Source: Clostridia bacterium (lineage in GTDB: Bacteria; Bacillota; Clostridia; TANB77; CAG-465). Taken from it: DNA of 53,461 nt. The notes under the pieces are model-generated. The model saw nothing but the letters and a program-made list of their open reading frames with translations. It searched no databases and was not told the origin of the DNA. The position numbers were made by a program, and so were the translations under genes. The stretch lies in assembly GCA_017536445.1 (NCBI GenBank), contig JAFXHJ010000018.1, positions 94,772 to 148,232 on the forward strand. Direction: 5' to 3'. Of the stretch, positions 44,819 to 53,461 are shown in pieces. Position 1 is the stretch's first letter. Every line of letters starts with the position of its first letter.

Positions 44819-47800
44819 ATGAAGAAACAGAGTAAATTTTTGCTAGTTATAATAATGATGTTTACACTTGTGTTAACTACAACAAATTATAAAGGTAATG
44901 AGTATAAAACAAGTGAATTAATAAACATAACCAATTGTTCATCATCGTTTATGAACAAATACTTTGAAGAAGTAGGGAAAATAGATGATGAAGACAAAGA
45001 AAATATATTGATAGTAACAAGCAAAACAAAGATGCTTGATACATATGGAGCAACAAAAACAATAGCAGCTCCTAACAATCAATATATATTGGTATATTCT
45101 TCAACAGAAGCTAAGGATAAAGCATTAGATAAATTAACTAGTGCTAAAGGCATATTAACAGTAGAAGAAAATATAATTTATAAAATTTCGGCATTTAATT
45201 CTTGGGGTGTAACTTCAACAGGAATGGATGTTGCATCTAATATTATAGAACAACGAACAGGCAAAGAGAATGTAGTAGTTGCAATAATAGATACTGGCTT
45301 AGATACAACTTTATTTAAAAACAAATATCCGAATAAACTAGCGGGTACATATAATGCGTTAAATGGAAGTACAAGCTCTATGTCTGATGAAAATGGCCAT
45401 GGTACACATATAGCTGGAACAATAGCGGAAAGCACACCATCAAATGTAAAAATTCTTCCAGCAAAAGCGTCTAATGGTTCTACATTGTCTTCAACAGATA
45501 TAATAGCTGCTATAAATTATATTGTATATAACGAAAAAGCAGATGTAATAAATATGAGTTTTGGTTCATATACACCACACGAAGCGACAAGACAAGCTAT
45601 AATAGCAGCACATGCAAGAGGAATAATATGTGTAGCTGCAGCAGGAAACGAAGCTACAGCTCAAACAGCATATCCAGCGGGGTATGATGAAACTATAGCA
45701 GTTTCAGCTGTAAATTCAAGTAATGCTCTTGCAGACTTTTCTAATGTGGGAAGAAATATAACATTTGCAGCACCTGGTGTGTCAATCAAGAGTATAAATG
45801 CTACAATGAGTGGTACGTCAATGGCAGCACCACATGTTGCTGCTGCAGCTGCGATAATTAAGAGTTATGATATAGATTGTACAACAAATGAGCTTATAGA
45901 TATATTAAAATCAAACGCAGTAGATTTGGGAACTCCAGGCTGGGACTTCCAATTCGGATATGGAGTTATAAGTTTTAAAAACTTCAAATATTGTGAATGT
46001 AACTGTACTACATGTAAAAGCATAAGCTGTGATGGATGCTCTTGCACAACATGTATACATAAAGATTTAACAAAAAATTTAACAAGCATTTCAGTTTCAA
46101 AAACAGTGTTAGAAAAATATAATTATGGTAGTATTTCAAATTTAGCAAACACGGAACTAAAATTAAATTATAGTTCTGGTTCGTTAATTAAAAAAATATC
46201 AGAACTAGAAGAGGTAACAATTTCAGGATATGATCCTTACAAATATACAAGCCAAACAATTACTATATTTTATGCCGGAAAATCAACTCAAGTAACACTT
46301 CCAGCAATACAGCAACCCGAATCGTTCTGGACATATGTGCTATATGATGGAAAGGCACAACTTTATGATATGGAAGATGTGCCAGTAAAATGGTTACATT
46401 TGCCAGAAAAAGTTGGTGGGTACACGGTAGACTCAATTGTTAGTGGACTTTTCAGAAATAAAGATTTAACAATTGTAACTATGCCAAATACAATAACTAC
46501 AATAGGTGCTGAGGCTTTTGCAGGTTCGACAGTAAGAGAAATAAGGTCAAAAGCAAGTGCATTAACGCTTGGAGAAAAGGCTTTTTCTAATGCAACTAAC
46601 TTGATAGGAATAGATGCAAATCTAATATTCGAAGGTAATGATACATTTGAAGAGTGTTATTCGTTAAAAACAGCAAGAATAGACAGTAGTAACACTAAAA
46701 TACCATATGGTACATTTTATAATTGTACAAACTTAGAATTAACAACTATACCAGACAATGCAGTTGCGATAGAAGATTACGCATACACAAATACAAAACT
46801 TAAATCAGCATATATTCCCGCTAAAGTTACAAGCATAGGCAAATATGCATTTGCAAACTGCTTTAATTTAACTACTCTTACAATTAAAGAAGGTGTTAAA
46901 ACTATTGGAGAAGGAGCATTCTTAACAAATTCAAATTTATCTTCATTAGCAATACCTTCAACAGTAACAAACATAGGGTACAAAGCGTTCAGAAATTGTA
47001 CTGGACTTGGTAAAATAACCGTAGCAGAGGGAAATACAAACTACGATAGTAGAGAAAATTGTAATGCTTTAATAGAAACTTCAACTAATACACTACTAAT
47101 AGGAACATATAATACAATAACGATACCTTCAACAGTAAAAGTAATAGATGAGATGGCGTTTGCATTTAACCAATTGTTATATGCAATTGAACTATCAGAA
47201 GATTTAACTACAATAAAATCAAATGCTTTTTACGGGGTTTCTAATTTAATTCAAGTATTAACTTCAAAGAAACTTACAAGTATAGCGACTGGAGCGTTTG
47301 ATTACACACCAACAAATCTTACTTTCTGGGTGTATAGCGATTCATATGCAAAAATATACGCATCTGCTAATAACAGACATTATAGATGCTATGATCCATA
47401 TGAAACTAAGGTTTATGGATTAAAAACTTCATATGTTGCATTTGAAACAATAGCACCATCAGATATATATTTAATAGCAAAATATGAAGATTACGACGGT
47501 ACAAGAAGTGAAACGATATCTAGTGGAATAACAATTGAATATCAAAATGGAAACACAAGTCTTAGAGCGACGGATACGCACATTATCATAGGGGCATATA
47601 ACAATATAGGATATTATTTACATGGCAATGTGACAGTAACTGTTAATAAGGCTAATCCAAGTTATACAGTACCAACTGGACTTTCAGCAACGGAAGGACA
47701 AAAATTATCCGAAGTAGTTTTACCTTCAGGATTTAGTTGGATGTCACCTGATACGGTGATTTCTGGTACGGGAAACAAAACATATTTAGCAACATATACA

Positions 47801-49246
47801 CCAACGGATACAACAAATTATAATGTGATAAAAAATATAAGCATTACGGTTGCAGTTGTTGCAACTAAAATTGAAATAATACCAACTATTACAATAAAAG
47901 ATAAAGTATATGATGGAACGCTAGGAGTAGATTCGTCTACGGTAAGTGTAGCAGAATTAAAATCAGGTGAATATACAATAGAGGATATAACATTGTCTTC
48001 GGCAAACGTAGGAAATGTTATTGCTACAGTTAGAATTAAATTAACTGATGCTAAGTTTAAAACCACTTCTTTCCCAAACAAAAAACAAGATTATGAAGCT
48101 ACAGTAAATGTAAAAATATTACCGGCTACAGTTAAAAAACCAGTTAAAACTTCAAAAGTATATGTATACACAGGTAAAGAACAAGAACTAGAAATAACAG
48201 GATTCAATAATAATATAATGACTATAACAGGTAATAAAAAAACTACAGCTGGAGAACAAATGGCGGTAATTAAACTAGCTAATTCAAATTATATATGGGA
48301 AGATGGAACTACAACGGAAGTAAATATTATTTGGAATATTAATAGAGCAGATATAGTATATACAGCAGCAGACACCCATTATTTGAAGGACGGAAAAGAA
48401 TACGGAATCGAGATTAATGTTACTAGTCCTACAAATGCTATAATAAGATATGCGAATGAAAATGGGTCATATACATTATCTACAATGCCAAAATATTCTG
48501 AAGCAGGAACGTATGTAATTAAGTTTAAAATATACTTAAACGACAACTATAATGAAGTTTATGATGAACGCAAAGTATATATATATAAAGACGGAATTGT
48601 AAACAACACTAAAGATAAAGAAGTAATTTATGATGGTTTAGAACATACGTTAACAATGGATATTAACGTTGGAGATGTTGTCTTAAAATATTCTGTGGGA
48701 AATACAGAATATGATTTAGATACATTGCCTATGTTTAAAAATGTAGGAGAATATACAATAAATTACAAGATAGAAAAAGACGGATTTGCTACCGTATATG
48801 GAAGCAATAAATTACATATATATGGAATTAAGAAAACAGATTCTAAAATTAGAATATCTGAGAATTTATTAAAAGTTAAAAACTTTAGTTTTAGTTTTGA
48901 TGATATATCTAAGAGAATAACAATGTATGCTCCAAAATATCAATTCGAGCATATGGATAGGAACCAAAACACTAAATTAGAAGATAAAGTTTTAACAGGA
49001 GAGTATATAGGAATATCATTAGATGGTTTTGGAATGTTTAGATATAGAATAATAGTGCTTGGAGACGCGGACTGTGATGGAAAGATATCGGCGTTAGATT
49101 ACGTAACAATTAAAAATCATATAATGGGAACGTCTAGAATAAAAGATGAACTGCCTATGTTATCGGCTGATGCTGATGATGACGGGAAGATATCGGCACT
49201 AGACTATGTGAGCATTAAGAATCATATAATGAACGGAGGAAAATGA
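44819..49246 (+). CDS. Secreted subtilase with leucine-rich repeats and C-terminal dockerin
   Basis: 1475 residues. Signal peptide 1-22; propeptide-like segment about 55-125; S8 protease with D158 (VAIIDTG), H194 (NGHGTHIAG), N277 and S334 (SGTSMAAPH). A Cys-rich cluster (392-412, eight Cys) follows, then BspA-type leucine-rich repeats around 540-870 (AFAGSTVREI, AFANCFNLTTL, AFRNCTGLGKI), several MBG/YDG Ig-like domains to about 1380, and two dockerin-like Ca-binding repeats at the end (DADCDGKISALDY, DADDDGKISALDY). No wall anchor, so attachment is probably through a cohesin elsewhere. GGGGGAAA precedes the ATG; a four-base overlap links it to the next gene. Confidence 0.88.
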   Translation: MKKQSKFLLVIIMMFTLVLTTTNYKGNEYKTSELINITNCSSSFMNKYFEEVGKIDDEDKENILIVTSKTKMLDTYGATKTIAAPNNQYILVYSSTEAKDKALDKLTSAKGILTVEENIIYKISAFNSWGVTSTGMDVASNIIEQRTGKENVVVAIIDTGLDTTLFKNKYPNKLAGTYNALNGSTSSMSDENGHGTHIAGTIAESTPSNVKILPAKASNGSTLSSTDIIAAINYIVYNEKADVINMSFGSYTPHEATRQAIIAAHARGIICVAAAGNEATAQTAYPAGYDETIAVSAVNSSNALADFSNVGRNITFAAPGVSIKSINATMSGTSMAAPHVAAAAAIIKSYDIDCTTNELIDILKSNAVDLGTPGWDFQFGYGVISFKNFKYCECNCTTCKSISCDGCSCTTCIHKDLTKNLTSISVSKTVLEKYNYGSISNLANTELKLNYSSGSLIKKISELEEVTISGYDPYKYTSQTITIFYAGKSTQVTLPAIQQPESFWTYVLYDGKAQLYDMEDVPVKWLHLPEKVGGYTVDSIVSGLFRNKDLTIVTMPNTITTIGAEAFAGSTVREIRSKASALTLGEKAFSNATNLIGIDANLIFEGNDTFEECYSLKTARIDSSNTKIPYGTFYNCTNLELTTIPDNAVAIEDYAYTNTKLKSAYIPAKVTSIGKYAFANCFNLTTLTIKEGVKTIGEGAFLTNSNLSSLAIPSTVTNIGYKAFRNCTGLGKITVAEGNTNYDSRENCNALIETSTNTLLIGTYNTITIPSTVKVIDEMAFAFNQLLYAIELSEDLTTIKSNAFYGVSNLIQVLTSKKLTSIATGAFDYTPTNLTFWVYSDSYAKIYASANNRHYRCYDPYETKVYGLKTSYVAFETIAPSDIYLIAKYEDYDGTRSETISSGITIEYQNGNTSLRATDTHIIIGAYNNIGYYLHGNVTVTVNKANPSYTVPTGLSATEGQKLSEVVLPSGFSWMSPDTVISGTGNKTYLATYTPTDTTNYNVIKNISITVAVVATKIEIIPTITIKDKVYDGTLGVDSSTVSVAELKSGEYTIEDITLSSANVGNVIATVRIKLTDAKFKTTSFPNKKQDYEATVNVKILPATVKKPVKTSKVYVYTGKEQELEITGFNNNIMTITGNKKTTAGEQMAVIKLANSNYIWEDGTTTEVNIIWNINRADIVYTAADTHYLKDGKEYGIEINVTSPTNAIIRYANENGSYTLSTMPKYSEAGTYVIKFKIYLNDNYNEVYDERKVYIYKDGIVNNTKDKEVIYDGLEHTLTMDINVGDVVLKYSVGNTEYDLDTLPMFKNVGEYTINYKIEKDGFATVYGSNKLHIYGIKKTDSKIRISENLLKVKNFSFSFDDISKRITMYAPKYQFEHMDRNQNTKLEDKVLTGEYIGISLDGFGMFRYRIIVLGDADCDGKISALDYVTIKNHIMGTSRIKDELPMLSADADDDGKISALDYVSIKNHIMNGGK

Positions 49247-49248
49247 TA

Positions 49249-50517
49249 ATGAAGAAAATATTAACAGCATTGGTTATATGTATGTTTGTATTAACGGCAT
49301 TGACAGTAAATGTCTATGCTAAAGGTTCGGTAAAACCTTCAAAAACAAGTATAACAATAGAAAAAGGCGGTTCAACTACGTTTAAAATAACTGCATCTAA
49401 TGCAGCTGGAAGAGTGGATATTTCTACATCCAACTCTTCGGTTGCATCAATAAGTGCAACGAATAAATGGTTGGACAACAATAGTGCTACTATAACAGTT
49501 AAAGGAAAAGCTATAGGAACTGCTACAATAACAGTGAAATTAACTGATGTAGCAACTTATGATAAGGAGCCTTTAACGAATACGTATAAAATAACGGTAA
49601 AGGTAACAGAACCTAAATCTAAGAATAACAATTTAAGTTCTATATCTGTAGACGGATATAAACTAGTAAAGAAAAGTGATACATCTTATACATTAGATGT
49701 TGGAAACAGTGTTACTAAAATAACAATTAAGGCTACAGCGGCAGACGATAAGGCATCTGTTACTGGTACTGGAACAAAGACTCTTAAAGAGGGTAAAAAT
49801 ACATTTAATGTAATTGTAACTGCAGAATCAGGTGCGAAGAAAACATATGTTATAACGGTAACAAGAAAAGATGGGTATTATCTAGAAGATTTAGCTGAGG
49901 CGTTAAAGACGAGCGATCCAACAATAAAACTAAGAGAAGGTGATAAACTTACTGCAGCTCATTTAGACAAAATTAAATCTAGTGGAAAGAAAGTAGACTT
50001 AAATGCATTTGATAAAGACGGAAATGTTATCTATACTTGGAAAATAGACGGCTCAAAACTTTCTACATATGCAGAAACAGATACTGGAATAGTATTTGAT
50101 TCAGAATATAAAGAGGAGATAGGTAAATTATCTAATTATGCCGAAGGTAAATATGTACATTTTGAACAAATAGGAGCATCAATAAACGGCTCAACGGTGA
50201 AGATGCATGTGGGAGATGATTTTAAAGATACAGCGGTATTAAATGTATACTTATATAATAAAGATGGTAATACATTGACTTTAGCAGCAGATGGTCTATC
50301 TATATTAAATGGAAATGTAGAATTAAATCTAAAAGAATATGGTAAATACTTTATAACAAGATCTACAGTAAGAGACCAATCAGAAAATAGCAAACCACAA
50401 GTATTAAGTGGTAGTACAACAGAATCAGTTGACTTTAAAATAATAGCAATTATAGAAGCGGTTGTTATAGTTGTTTTAGTATCTGTAGTAATCGTTAAAA
50501 GTAAAAAGAGACAATAG
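49249..50517 (+). CDS. Membrane-anchored Ig/cadherin-like surface protein
   Basis: 422 residues from ATG 49249, nine bases after GGAGG; the ATG at 49243 overlaps the upstream stop and is only three bases from the ribosome site. A signal peptide ends near VNVYA. Domain 1 (about 30-125) is BIG2-like (SITIEKGGSTTFKITAS, IGTATITVKLTD). Domain 2 (about 128-205) is a cadherin-like beta-sandwich (LSSISVDGYKLV, GKNTFNVIVTAESGAKKTYVITV). A C-terminal domain and one membrane helix (DFKIIAIIEAVVIVVLV) with a basic tail complete it. No cohesin motif is recognised. Co-translated with the subtilase, so a partner role is likely. Confidence 0.75.
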   Translation: MKKILTALVICMFVLTALTVNVYAKGSVKPSKTSITIEKGGSTTFKITASNAAGRVDISTSNSSVASISATNKWLDNNSATITVKGKAIGTATITVKLTDVATYDKEPLTNTYKITVKVTEPKSKNNNLSSISVDGYKLVKKSDTSYTLDVGNSVTKITIKATAADDKASVTGTGTKTLKEGKNTFNVIVTAESGAKKTYVITVTRKDGYYLEDLAEALKTSDPTIKLREGDKLTAAHLDKIKSSGKKVDLNAFDKDGNVIYTWKIDGSKLSTYAETDTGIVFDSEYKEEIGKLSNYAEGKYVHFEQIGASINGSTVKMHVGDDFKDTAVLNVYLYNKDGNTLTLAADGLSILNGNVELNLKEYGKYFITRSTVRDQSENSKPQVLSGSTTESVDFKIIAIIEAVVIVVLVSVVIVKSKKRQ

Positions 50518-50531
50518 AAGGAATAGCAAAT

Positions 50532-50577
50532 AATAAACTATAAAGCTCAAGTTTAAACTTGAGCTTTATAGTTTATT
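50532..50577. terminator. Bidirectional terminator, 23-bp perfect palindrome
   Basis: 50532-50554 and 50555-50577 are exact complements, covering the stop codon of the converging glycosyltransferase-like gene. It can end transcription from both sides. Confidence 0.85.
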
Positions 50578-52045
50578 TCTTTGTTTTAACGTCTCTAGAA
50601 AGTTTGACAGCGGTTTTAACAACTTCGTATCCACCATCATAGATTTTAATCTTATTAGCTTTAATTATATTTTCACACATTGCGCTAATATTACTTCGTT
50701 CGGTGTTAAGCATATCTAGCATACTTTTTACCTGTTTAAAGGTTCTACATTCAATAGTGCCATCACCAATTTCAGCAGAACGAAGAGCACCATATGCCTC
50801 GTGCGCTCCCACTCTTCTAATAAGAAGTTTAGGAACAGGGTAGAAAGCAAGTTCACTTGGCTTTGTTACCATTACATCGCATTCGCGCATTAAAAGGTTT
50901 GTAGAATATACAGCTGCGAATATGTCGCTGTGTAAAAACACATGCAGGCCTTTTAAATCTTCGTTAGTAGAAGCAAGTGCAGCAAATTCTTCTGTTTTAG
51001 AAAAATCATCTGGATGAAGTGTGATAACATCTTTAAAGTTAGGAATTTTCTTAAATAGGATTTCTAAAACATTTTTATGGTCACCAAGATTTAAGAATAC
51101 AGTTGCTGTTCCGCCTTTAATTCTAGGAAGTAGGTGAGTAATAATGGTTTCAATCATTTCGAGACCAGCTCCAGCGCCGCCAACGGGAATTAAATATCTT
51201 ACAGGCTTTCTTTCTATCATACGATTGATTCTTCTTGTACAATCGTAATTAATGTTCGAAACAATTTCATGATCTACATAATGACCAGCAAGAACAATGT
51301 CTTTAGAAGACATTGATTTCGTTTCTCCGTCGTACATTTCATTTAGCGTTTTATATCCTAAATACGATGAAGGGGTTTGGACGGTGTGTACAGAACCTTC
51401 TGCAAGATGCAATGTCATAGGCAGGTTATCTGGGATAACATTAACTACACAGTTCATTCCTGCATGTATTGCTGCTTGAGCGGGCCAAGAATGGGTTGCT
51501 ATAAATGGTAAGTTCTTGTCTAAATCTTGGTAAGCTCGTGTCATAAGCTCACTATTCTTTTGATCCACTGCATTACGAGAAAGTTTCTTATACATATTTT
51601 TGCTTCCTGGTTCCCAAAGCAGTTTATCAAAAAGAGGAACTCTTTGGGATAATCTTGAACCTAATGAATAAAGGTCGTTAAGGTAAGATATAACTTTACC
51701 GCCGGTTGTGTCTTCAAACGAGTTTAAGTCTAGCCAATAAGGTGTAAATCCAAGCGAGTGTGCACAAGATGCAATAGCAAGAGCTATTCTATAGTGTCCA
51801 AATCCCATACGGATGTTGCCGATAATGACAGGACGAGGACCAAGCTCTAATGGTTTATCTGAACGCACAAGATTATGAATCTTAAAATACTTTGAAAGGG
51901 TTGGATTAGGCACAGCTTTTAGATGATAGATTTGTTTTGTATCATCTCCATATTTAAGTACAAAGCGGCGTTTGCTGTTTGCAGCACGTTTGTAATCTGC
52001 TTTTTTAATTTCGTTTCCAAATATTTTTTTAGAACGGTCAATCAT
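50573..52045 (-). CDS. GT-B-like glycosyltransferase-family protein
   Basis: 490 residues. IIGNIRMGFGHYRIALAIASCAHSLGF resembles the N-terminal glycine-rich loop of MurG/MGDG-synthase-like GT-B enzymes. The second half has YLIPVGGAGAGLEMIETI and VFLNLGDHKN as donor-domain strands, and VTKPSELAFYPVPKLLIRRVGAHEAYG resembles the donor-binding helix. No signal peptide or membrane helix. The donor and acceptor are unknown; a lipid or wall glycan is a reasonable guess. AAGGAG precedes the start. It diverges from rlmB. Confidence 0.65.
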   Translation of the reverse strand: MIDRSKKIFGNEIKKADYKRAANSKRRFVLKYGDDTKQIYHLKAVPNPTLSKYFKIHNLVRSDKPLELGPRPVIIGNIRMGFGHYRIALAIASCAHSLGFTPYWLDLNSFEDTTGGKVISYLNDLYSLGSRLSQRVPLFDKLLWEPGSKNMYKKLSRNAVDQKNSELMTRAYQDLDKNLPFIATHSWPAQAAIHAGMNCVVNVIPDNLPMTLHLAEGSVHTVQTPSSYLGYKTLNEMYDGETKSMSSKDIVLAGHYVDHEIVSNINYDCTRRINRMIERKPVRYLIPVGGAGAGLEMIETIITHLLPRIKGGTATVFLNLGDHKNVLEILFKKIPNFKDVITLHPDDFSKTEEFAALASTNEDLKGLHVFLHSDIFAAVYSTNLLMRECDVMVTKPSELAFYPVPKLLIRRVGAHEAYGALRSAEIGDGTIECRTFKQVKSMLDMLNTERSNISAMCENIIKANKIKIYDGGYEVVKTAVKLSRDVKTKK

Positions 52046-52155
52046 ATTAGTTACTCCTTAATTTACTGATAATTTTCTTATATAATATCACATGTAAATT
52101 TTTATTACAATAAGTTATAAAGTTCTTTCTTAATATATATAAATTGACATAAATC

Positions 52156-52184
52156 TTGACTATTTTAATAATGTGATATACAAT
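52156..52184 (+). promoter_or_regulatory. Sigma-A promoter of rlmB
   Basis: TTGACT (52156-52161) and TACAAT (52179-52184) with a 17-base spacer. An alternative TTGACA at 52144 has AATAAT at 17 bases. Confidence 0.5.
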
Positions 52185-52206
52185 TAATATGTTGTTTGGA
52201 GGAATT

Positions 52207-52950
52207 ATGGGATTAATATATGGAGTAAATCCAGTAAAAGAAGCAATAGAATCTGGAAAGACAATAAATAAATTATATGGGTCAAAGGGAAGTAAAGAAG
52301 TGTATGAACTTTTAAAGCTTGCTAAATCTAAAGGAATAGTAACTGTAGAAGCAGATAAGATAAAATTAGATAAGATGATAACCACTGAAGGAGAGAAGTT
52401 AAAAAACTCGCAAGGTATAATTGCTTCTGTTACGGATTATGAATATTATGAAATAGAAGATATTTTAGAATATGCAAATAGCAAGAATGAGAAACCATTT
52501 GTACTTATATTAGATAAGATAGAAGATCCACATAATCTTGGCGCTATAATACGTAGTGCAGAGTGTATGGGAGTACATGGCATAGTAATTCAAAAAAGAA
52601 ATGCATGCCAGATTACAGATGTAGTAGAAAAGACTGCTGCTGGTGCTGTTAATTATATGAGAGTTGCAAGAGTAACTAATATAACACGTGCAATAGAAGA
52701 ATTAAAAGAAGCTGGTCTATGGATATATGGTTTAGATATGGAAGGTGCTACTACTATATATGAAACAGACTTAACAGGAGCAATAGGAATAGTAGTTGGT
52801 AATGAAGGAGAAGGAATATCTAGACTTGTTAGAGAAAATTGCGATGGTATAATCAAGATACCTATGGTTGGCAAAACAGAATCTTTAAATGCTTCAGTAA
52901 GTGCGGCTATAACTATATATGAAATAAAGAGACAAATGGATAAAAAGTAA
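52207..52950 (+). CDS. rlmB: 23S rRNA guanosine-2251 2'-O-methyltransferase (TrmH family)
   Basis: 247 residues from ATG 52207; GGAGG at 52199-52203 fixes the start and excludes the ATG at 52189. A small N-terminal substrate-binding domain (IYGVNPVKEAIESGKTINKLY) precedes the SPOUT domain with LDKIEDPHNLGAIIRSAECMG, VGNEGEGISRLV and IPMVGKTESLNASVSAAITIYE. Such enzymes methylate the ribose of G2251 in the P-loop of 23S rRNA; tRNA G18 is the alternative target in this family. Confidence 0.93.
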   Translation: MGLIYGVNPVKEAIESGKTINKLYGSKGSKEVYELLKLAKSKGIVTVEADKIKLDKMITTEGEKLKNSQGIIASVTDYEYYEIEDILEYANSKNEKPFVLILDKIEDPHNLGAIIRSAECMGVHGIVIQKRNACQITDVVEKTAAGAVNYMRVARVTNITRAIEELKEAGLWIYGLDMEGATTIYETDLTGAIGIVVGNEGEGISRLVRENCDGIIKIPMVGKTESLNASVSAAITIYEIKRQMDKK

Positions 52951-52957
52951 CATATAT

Positions 52958-52997
52958 AACAAGGATGGTTTTGAGTTAAAAACATCCTTGTTTTTTT
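52958..52997 (+). terminator. Intrinsic terminator of rlmB
   Basis: AACAAGGATG and CATCCTTGTT pair (52958-52967 with 52983-52992), loop of 15 bases, then T-rich sequence. Confidence 0.85.
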
Positions 52998-53043
52998 ACA
53001 AAAAAGAAAAACAAAATTTTGTAACATTTTTGTAATATTTTTG

Positions 53044-53072
53044 TTGACATTTTTAAAACAAAGAGTTATAAT
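53044..53072 (+). promoter_or_regulatory. Probable rrn promoter P1
   Basis: Perfect TTGACA (53044-53049) and TATAAT (53067-53072) with 17 bases between. It is the first of two tandem strong promoters in a 511-base stretch without a protein gene. Confidence 0.8.
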
Positions 53073-53124
53073 AATAGCAGTGGTTGATGAAACACACTAC
53101 ATAACATATGATAAATAAGTAAAT

Positions 53125-53160
53125 AACTACATATTACAGTATGATTGTAGTTAATTTTTT
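53125..53160 (+). terminator. Terminator-like hairpin between P1 and P2
   Basis: AACTACA (53125-53131) and TGTAGTT (53146-53152) are followed by AATTTTTTG. A second hairpin (TTGTTC/GGAACAA) lies just after. Transcripts from P1 might stop here, giving a short RNA, or be attenuated. Confidence 0.45.
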
Positions 53161-53265
53161 GTTCTCGAAGGGAACAAGATTATTTACATAAAATTGTAAC
53201 AAAAACCACTTTTTAAAACGGGTAAAAAAATAAAATAAAATTTTTAAAAAAATGTCACTTTTTTG

Positions 53266-53294
53266 TTGACAAACAAAATTACCTGTGTTAGAAT
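53266..53294 (+). promoter_or_regulatory. Probable rrn promoter P2
   Basis: TTGACA (53266-53271) and TAGAAT (53289-53294), 17-base spacer, about 160 bases before the window edge. Confidence 0.8.
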
Positions 53295-53299
53295 AAGTC

Positions 53300-53461
53300 T
53301 TGTCGCTAACGAGTGACAAAAAAGCACATTGAAAAATAAAGAGTAAAACAAGCCAAGTAAAGATGGGGTTATGTAAAACATAACAACCACGTTAATTTTA
53401 AAAAGTTTTTTAAACAAAGTAATTAAAGATAGCTAACGTTATCTTGAGAGAATTTAAGACA
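53300..53461 (+). other. Probable 16S rRNA operon leader
   Basis: After P2 comes GCACATTGAAAAATAAAGAG, similar to the boxA-type antitermination motif (GCTCTTTGAAAA) of Firmicutes rRNA leaders. Short hairpins (GTTATGT/ACATAAC, AGATA/TATCT) and no open frame follow. The 16S gene itself is not seen, so this rests on leader and promoter style. Confidence 0.55.

Noticed and set aside
53134-53319. 61-residue minus-strand frame in the rrn promoter region
   Set aside because: It covers promoter P2 and AT-rich leader DNA and has no homology-like motifs.

Overview
The window reads as chromosome from a low-GC Gram-positive anaerobe of the Clostridia type, probably an uncultured gut lineage. The evidence is strong AT bias, AGGAGG-type ribosome binding sites, an AbrB-type regulator, a T-box leader, a class B sortase, a dockerin-bearing surface protease, and TGA used as stop (standard bacterial code). 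No tRNA gene, insertion sequence, prophage or CRISPR array was found. The right edge carries two consensus promoters and a leader that most likely drive an rRNA operon starting just outside the window.

Layout. 1-647: partial unknown coiled-coil gene (-). 880-3513: short-chain dehydrogenase plus an unusual APH-kinase/PHP-phosphoesterase fusion. 3606-8973: mixed metabolic and transport genes (CDF metal transporter with a polyhistidine tail, Nudix protein, deoxyribosyltransferase-like protein, ABC-2 exporter, acetyltransferase, YcxB-like membrane protein). 9188-11883: a wall-anchored surface protein ending in NPPTG, followed by a class B sortase. 11941-13890: uvrB. 14021-17815: PemK-like gene (+), then abrB, rlmH, a metallo-beta-lactamase-fold protein, murA and a Cys-rich miniprotein (-). 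17941-22610: compact trmN6-rsmI-rnhB-copZ-copA run. 22660-22860: a small RNA unit with its own promoter and terminator, built from two tandem predicted pseudoknots. 23011-25689: rpmF, a pseudouridine synthase, prfB without a frameshift site, and two small unknown genes. 25775-28600: uvrA.

28612-36929 is the most distinctive region. It holds three tandem cassettes. Each begins with a near-identical element containing a 15-bp stem-loop, then a secreted protein of about 240 residues (A), then a pilin-like membrane protein of 531-621 residues (L). A carries the C-terminal half of a formylglycine-enzyme/C-type-lectin-like domain. L carries two copies of the N-terminal half. These halves normally sit in one chain, so the cassettes look like a split, multiplied surface-display system. 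A related small Fn3-like membrane protein lies at 38662.

37044-44685: an apparently inactive gluzincin-like protein, RNase P RNA, a T-box (Asp) with aspS, gpsA, a small unknown gene (-) and lepA. 44819-50517: a 1475-residue secreted subtilase with leucine-rich repeats and a C-terminal dockerin, overlapping a gene for a membrane-anchored Ig/cadherin-like protein. 50573-52950: a GT-B-like glycosyltransferase (-) and rlmB (+). 52951-53461: no protein gene, only the promoters and leader.

Housekeeping translation, RNA modification and repair genes thus alternate with surface-protein modules. The surface modules (sortase pair, lectin cassettes, subtilase pair) carry most of the novelty.
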